Position numbers and translations under genes: made by a program. The notes under the pieces were generated by a model. It worked only from the letters and a program-made list of their open reading frames with translations. It was not told the DNA's origin and searched no databases. Positions 7,002-9,928 of a DNA stretch of 9,928 nucleotides are shown piece by piece; positions within the stretch are counted from its first letter, which is position 1; each line of letters starts with the position of its first letter. Source of the stretch: Leptolyngbya sp. SIO4C1 (GTDB lineage: Bacteria > Cyanobacteriota > Cyanobacteriia > Phormidesmidales > Phormidesmidaceae); assembly GCA_010671975.1 (NCBI GenBank), contig JAAHIA010000163.1, positions 1 through 9,928 of the forward strand, written 5' to 3'.

Positions 7002-7441
7002 CGGCTTGTTTCAGGGAGCCACGCTTCGTTTAAAATATCTGATAAATCATACGGACAAGTTTCCGGAAACAGGTCAATTGCTAACCCTGTCTGCGTGGCT
7101 GCCTGACGGCGTCCGCGCTGATAGCTACTCGCCAACGTCTCAGCCGGGTAGTGTTTAAGACTCGGGCTATCTTGAATCGTCAGCGCTATCTGAGTGCGAG
7201 CATCGGTAATTGAGTCGAGCCAGCTGTCTGAGCGGCGCTGAGGTTGATACTGCCATTTGAGCAAATGCAGCAGTAAACGAGTCAGCTGACTTGCGATCGC
7301 CCGTCGTTCGCTTTTGCCCAAATCTTCAATTTCCTCAACCAAATGCTCAATATCTAGCTCCTGCCAGCGCCGCTCGCGTAAAAGCTGAGCAGTGAGGTGA
7401 ATCCACTGATTGAAATCAGCTAAATAAACTGCCTTTGTCAT
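6998..7441 (-). CDS. DUF29 family protein (minus-strand copy)
   Basis: A 147-residue DUF29 protein (PF01724), a paralogue of the facing plus-strand gene and alignable with it without gaps through the core. Matching blocks are LVEEIEDLGK at 34-43, LLLHLLKWQYQP at 56-67, SWLDSIT at 73-79, QDSPSLKHY at 90-98 and LFPETCPYDLSDIL at 124-137. It is about 15 residues shorter at the N-terminus than its paralogue, and the entry helix is degenerate: VYLADFNQWIHLTAQLL where the family usually has LYxTDFYAW. It starts at ATG 7441, seven bases after the stop of the nuclease-like gene, so the two are almost certainly co-transcribed and possibly translationally coupled; no strong ribosome site is seen. Its 3' end overlaps the facing gene by four bases. 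Function unknown. Confidence 0.93.
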   Translation of the reverse strand: MTKAVYLADFNQWIHLTAQLLRERRWQELDIEHLVEEIEDLGKSERRAIASQLTRLLLHLLKWQYQPQRRSDSWLDSITDARTQIALTIQDSPSLKHYPAETLASSYQRGRRQAATQTGLAIDLFPETCPYDLSDILNEAWLPETSR

Positions 7442-7448
7442 AAGCGCA

Positions 7449-8066
7449 CTATGCTTTCTCTAGGGCCAATAGAAAAATTCGCATTAGGGATTCTAGATCA
7501 TTAGGCAGCACGTACCGCTGAGTATCTTGCAAAACTAGCTTTTCTATACGGTGTAGCTGCCCAAACTGCCATACGTCGCCTGTCGTGACAGCACCTAATA
7601 GAATTGGCTGCTGACTATCCGACCACTGATCGAGTGCGATTAGTTCAGCTGCCAATTGAGTAAATCCTCGCGCTAGATCCGCGTTTTTTGCCTCAATCAC
7701 AATGACTTGCGACTCTCGATAAAGGAAATAGTCAAGCGTTCCTTTGAGGAAATTATTCACATTGAGCGGATACTCAATCCTGAGCTGTGCCTGAGCAATT
7801 TCGGCCACCTCCATCAGTACCGGTGCAATCAGCGTTTCCCGGCGGGCGGCTTCGCTAGTTAGGCTAACGTAGGTTAGCCGCTGCTCTAGCTTAGTCTGCA
7901 GCATCTGCAGCGATTCTAGCAACTGCGTAGACTTAGGCAGCGCTAAGCGTTTGCGGGTCAGCCGATAGCCTATTTCTGCCAGGATATCTTCTGGCTTATA
8001 GGGCATCTCAAAATAGCTGCGATATATGTAAGACTGCTCTGGCTTGAGAATTGAAGCTTTACTCAT
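7449..8066 (-). CDS. PD-(D/E)XK nuclease-like protein
   Basis: A 205-residue soluble protein with the signature of the PD-(D/E)XK nuclease fold. A helix with Arg76-Glu77 (RRETLIAPVLMEVAEIA, 75-91) precedes strands carrying Asp112 in GTLDYFLY and the E-x-K pair Glu125/Lys127 in VIVIEAKNAD. Next comes a helix with Gln137 (FTQLAAELIAL), the order expected of catalytic D...ExK...Q. The final part (PILLGAVTTGDVWQFGQL) resembles the late strands of this fold in cyanobacterial hypothetical proteins. ATG 8066 has AGG eight bases upstream. It is the first gene of a two-gene unit with the minus-strand DUF29 gene, and a perfect 11-bp stem-loop lies 31-62 bases upstream. No helicase, methylase or specificity domain is present, so a restriction role is not shown. 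The fold call is fairly confident; activity and target are unknown. Confidence 0.8.
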   Translation of the reverse strand: MSKASILKPEQSYIYRSYFEMPYKPEDILAEIGYRLTRKRLALPKSTQLLESLQMLQTKLEQRLTYVSLTSEAARRETLIAPVLMEVAEIAQAQLRIEYPLNVNNFLKGTLDYFLYRESQVIVIEAKNADLARGFTQLAAELIALDQWSDSQQPILLGAVTTGDVWQFGQLHRIEKLVLQDTQRYVLPNDLESLMRIFLLALEKA

Positions 8067-8096
8067 GACTTCAGCCTACGCTATCTAGCTTTAGAG

Positions 8097-8128
8097 TAGC
8101 GCTACTATCGCTGTGATTAGTAGCGCTA
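8097..8128. repeat. Perfect 11-bp inverted repeat (stem-loop) upstream of the nuclease-like gene
   Basis: TAGCGCTACTA at 8097-8107 and TAGTAGCGCTA at 8118-8128 are exact reverse complements with a ten-base spacer. Each arm contains TAGCGCTA, itself an 8-bp palindrome, and AGTAGCGCTA also occurs as a direct repeat 24 bases apart. It lies 31 bases before ATG 8066 and 62 bases after the SDR stop. No T-run follows on either strand, so a standard terminator is unlikely. It may be a paired operator for the nuclease/DUF29 unit, a transcript-end hairpin for the SDR gene, or a small dispersed repeat. Confidence 0.6.
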
Positions 8129-8189
8129 ATAGCAATATGTCATGCGCTCGCTTGTTCAAGTAGATCCAGATAGCTAGTCGGCATCTCAG

Positions 8190-8945
8190 CTATTTGCCGC
8201 CGGCTAAATCAATCAACGCACCGGTTACATAAGAGGCTGCGTCTGATAGCAGCCACAAGATAGCATTAGCAACCTCAGCTGGGTAACCGCCTCGCTTCAT
8301 TGGAATAGCGTTTTTAATTCGCTCAACCCGATCGGGTTCACCGCCGCTCGCATGAATATCGGTATAGATGAAAGCTGGCCTAACTGCGTTGACGCGTATG
8401 CCTTCTGCTGCAACTTCTTGAGCTAGGCCAATCGTGAATGTATCGATTGCCCCTTTGGATGCAGCATAGTCTACATACTCACCGGCAGATCCCAGTCGCG
8501 AGGCCGCCGAAGAGACGTTGACAATAGCACCGCCGGTCCCCTGATATTTAGTCGACATTCGCCGAATCGCTTCTCTAGCACATAAAAAATAGCCGGTAAT
8601 ATTTGTCGTAAAAATTTGACTGAGGCGAGCGGCATCCATCTCCTCAACCCGCATTTGCGCTTTTAGAATGCCAGCATTATTCACCAGGGCTGATAGCGAT
8701 CCCAGCTGCCGATCAACTGTTTCAAACAGCTGAACCACTTCCCGCTCTTGGCTAACGTCAGCCTTTAGTGAGATCGCGCGTCCGCCCTCTTGTTGAATTT
8801 TTTCAACAACGGCAGCCGCAGCCTGAGCATCAGTCAGGTAATTGACGCAGACGGCAAATCCTTGCTTAGCCGCCAAACGCGCTGTGGCCGCACCGATACC
8901 TCGACTGCTGCCAGTAATAACCACGACTTTACCTGCTGCAGACAT
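8190..8945 (-). CDS. SDR family NAD(P)-dependent oxidoreductase
   Basis: A 251-residue cytosolic classical short-chain dehydrogenase/reductase. It has the cofactor motif TGSSRGIG at 11-18, NNAG at 89-92, the structural/catalytic Asn115 (TTNITG), the active-site serine in NVSSAAS (Ser145 or Ser146), and Tyr160-x-x-x-Lys164 in YAASK. The C-terminal MKRGGYPAEVANAILWLLSD to TGALIDLAGG is typical of the FabG-like/glucose-dehydrogenase branch. Arg15 in the glycine loop and the VNY after the second strand hint at NADP(H) preference. Length is normal and no catalytic residue is missing. GAGGG just before ATG 8945 serves as a close ribosome site. Substrate cannot be deduced; a housekeeping FabG role is less likely because the gene lies far from fatty-acid genes. 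It is monocistronic or loosely linked to its neighbours. Confidence 0.95.
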   Translation of the reverse strand: MSAAGKVVVITGSSRGIGAATARLAAKQGFAVCVNYLTDAQAAAAVVEKIQQEGGRAISLKADVSQEREVVQLFETVDRQLGSLSALVNNAGILKAQMRVEEMDAARLSQIFTTNITGYFLCAREAIRRMSTKYQGTGGAIVNVSSAASRLGSAGEYVDYAASKGAIDTFTIGLAQEVAAEGIRVNAVRPAFIYTDIHASGGEPDRVERIKNAIPMKRGGYPAEVANAILWLLSDAASYVTGALIDLAGGK

Positions 8946-9060
8946 CGCCCTCGATTAACCTTCTAAAGCCGTTAGCAAAGATTGTCAGACCAAAATTCCC
9001 TCACCGACAAGAGAGCATCGATCAGGGAAGATATTTAGAAGCTGTAGTCAGAAGATAAGC

Positions 9061-9086
9061 CAGCTAGCTGACAAGCCGACTAGCTG
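9061..9086. repeat. Inverted repeat spanning the 3' end of the DUF2945 gene
   Basis: CAGCTAG at 9061-9067 and CTAGCTG at 9080-9086 can pair around a 12-base loop; the right arm includes the final TAG. CAGCTAGCTG at 9061-9070 is also a palindrome on its own. No T-run follows on the minus strand, so it is only a weak transcript-end candidate. Confidence 0.3.
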
Positions 9087-9541
9087 CTGATTTTCTTTAA
9101 CGCATCTGGCTTATGAGCTGCCTCTGAGCCGGTCTTATCGCTCTCGACTAGGTAGCGGGGAGCGTCTTCAGAAGCATCGATCTTTTGACCTTTAACTTCG
9201 GTCGGCTCAGTTAGTTTTTTCTTCACCGTGCCGCGCGTTTTACCGTTGCGCGTATTCTACTCAACCTGATCGCCCTGACTGAATTCGCTGCTAGAGCTGC
9301 TAGATTGGCTGGAGCTAGACTTGCTATCACTGCTAGACAGCGCTTCGGGTTTGTGGCCTGTGACGTTGCCCGTGTTATCGTTCTCGACTAAATAGCGGGG
9401 ATCGTCTTTGGAGGCAGCAACTTTATTTCCATCGACGGTCTGATCTTCGGTAATGCGCTTTTGTACTGTGCCAGAAGCCTCACCTTTGCCCGCCTGCCAC
9501 TCTACCTGATCGCCTTGGGTGAATTTCTGTTTATTTGCCAT
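9080..9541 (-). pseudogene. Tandem DUF2945 (TUDOR-like) protein gene with in-frame amber stop in domain 2
   Basis: Reading from ATG 9541, the first 94 codons give one complete DUF2945 domain (PF11160, hypervirulence-associated TUDOR): FTQGDQVEW at 7-15, ASGTVQKRIT at 22-31, and ASKDDPRYLVENDNTG then GHKPEAL at 43-68. A serine-rich linker (about 69-87) and the start of a second copy, FSQGDQVE, follow. Codon 95 is TAG (9257-9259), exactly where copy one has Trp15. Past it the frame stays open for 58 codons, NTRNGKTRGTV to ASEDAPRYLVESDKTG, AAHKPDALKKISS, ending at TAG 9080-9082. So the gene is a two-domain protein whose TGG became TAG, or a readthrough gene; the 94-residue product (9257-9541) can still be made. 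TAG ends at least seven genes here, so general suppression is unlikely. The molecular role of DUF2945 is not established. A TTG at 9556 is an alternative start. Confidence 0.85.
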
Positions 9542-9749
9542 GCTGAAGCTATACAAAACGTCTAAAACCAGCGTAAGAAAGCGGACTGAAGACGTTATCC
9601 TTCAGAAAGCAGATTTAGGGATCTGCCGCGAGAGGACAGCTTGCAGTGGTAGTGTATCGCTGAGCCATGCTGCTAGTAGTGGCGTCATTGGTTTGGCAGC
9701 ACCCTGAACTTATACAAACAGAATCTGAGTCGCCCCGTGCGCCTGAGCG
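9542..9749. other. Intergenic stretch without a recognised gene
   Basis: These 208 bases between the DUF2945 start and the end of the rightmost gene hold no supported coding frame; a plus-strand frame reaching into the DUF2945 gene and a 28-codon minus-strand frame look accidental. Two small hairpins are present: GCAGAT/ATCTGC at 9609-9626 with a six-base loop, followed on the minus strand by TTTCTG, which could weakly end the rightmost transcript, and CTGAAG/CTTCAG at 9586-9605. The promoter of the DUF2945 gene must lie here, but no clear -35/-10 pair or ribosome site was seen. Confidence 0.5.
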
Positions 9750-9928
9750 CTAGAAAGATAGATCGCGGATGAGAGGTGTTTTAGCAGCAATGTAGGCATT
9801 GACTGCTGACTGTTCTTCGTGACTGAGCGGGACTCGGGTATTAATTTTGCCAAGAAGATGATTGCTGAGTGCCTTGTCATCGAAGCGGCTGAGCAAATGA
9901 GAGGGCGTTTCGTGGACGGCGGTCCAAA
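9750..9928 (-). CDS. C-terminal fragment of an unidentified protein, 5' end outside window
   Basis: A minus-strand frame enters from the right edge and ends at TAG 9750-9752, giving the last 58 residues. The sequence reads WTAVHETPSHLLSRFDDKAL, then a segment ending with EEQSAVNAYIAAKTPLIRDL and SF. Balanced composition and an amphipathic helical pattern (HEEQSAVNAYIAAK) favour this frame. A second frame on the same strand is also open until a TAA near 9702, but its Ser/Leu-rich product looks like a shadow. No family can be assigned from so short a tail. It lies upstream of the DUF2945 gene on the same strand with 208 bases between them, so separate transcription is likely. Confidence 0.6.
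   Translation of the reverse strand, partial: WTAVHETPSHLLSRFDDKALSNHLLGKINTRVPLSHEEQSAVNAYIAAKTPLIRDLSF

Larger units (their letters stand above)
1171..7300. repeat. Eleven HIP1 octamers (GCGATCGC)
   Basis: Copies start at 1171, 1795, 1915, 2292, 3472, 3955, 4623, 5448, 6183, 6831 and 7293. About 0.15 would be expected by chance in 9.9 kb of random sequence with equal base frequencies. HIP1 over-representation is a known hallmark of many cyanobacterial genomes and is the strongest taxonomic clue here. All eleven copies lie inside coding regions, and none was found from 7301 to the right end. Confidence 0.9.

Noticed and set aside
8097..8128. Intrinsic terminator of the SDR gene
   Set aside because: The stem is strong but there is no T-run after it on the minus strand, so it was recorded only as an inverted repeat.
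9297..9345. CRISPR-like or satellite repeat in the CTAG-rich stretch
   Set aside because: The repetition comes from serine codons of the linker in the DUF2945 gene; there are no regular repeat and spacer units.
9519..9707. Plus-strand 62-codon frame overlapping the DUF2945 start
   Set aside because: No ribosome site and no family resemblance; it overlaps a clear DUF2945 domain on the other strand.

Overview
The window looks like chromosomal DNA of a cyanobacterium. The octamer GCGATCGC (HIP1, the over-represented palindrome of many cyanobacterial genomes) occurs 11 times between positions 1171 and 7300. Two DUF29 proteins and a DUF2945 (hypervirulence-associated TUDOR) protein, families common in cyanobacteria, point the same way. 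No rRNA, tRNA, insertion sequence, phage gene or CRISPR array was seen. The genus cannot be read from the sequence.

Layout: all genes but one are on the minus strand. From the left edge come the N-terminal 199 residues of a membrane-anchored protein of unknown function (1-598), a sodium/alanine (AGCS) symporter (663-2102) and an uptake locus. That locus is the permease (2162-3034), a 58-residue membrane protein (3092-3268) and a lipoprotein solute-binding protein (3270-4271) of the TrpXYZ-like / COG2984-COG4120 ABC family. No ATPase gene lies beside it. Next are a methionyl-tRNA synthetase with HLGN and KFSTS signatures, unlike the form usual in cyanobacteria (4418-6097), and a small conserved-looking protein (6171-6413).

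From 6501 to 8066 lies a small accessory-looking block: a plus-strand DUF29 gene, converging with a 4-base overlap of stop codons on a second, minus-strand DUF29 gene, which is preceded 7 bases upstream by a PD-(D/E)XK nuclease-like gene. An 11-bp perfect stem-loop sits just upstream of the nuclease start. After it come an SDR oxidoreductase (8190-8945) and a tandem-domain DUF2945 gene (9080-9541), whose second domain is cut off by an in-frame TAG exactly where the conserved tryptophan should be. At the right edge is the last 58 codons of an unidentified minus-strand gene (9750-9928).

How the genes work together: the solute-binding protein, permease and perhaps the small membrane protein form one uptake system, probably for an amino acid or similar small organic solute, and the AGCS symporter next door also takes up amino acids. 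The nuclease and DUF29 genes look like one transcription unit of unknown role. The remaining genes have no evident common pathway. The most unusual points are the amber-interrupted tandem DUF2945 gene, the atypical MetRS, the nuclease/DUF29 block with its facing paralogue, and the small membrane protein inside the ABC locus.
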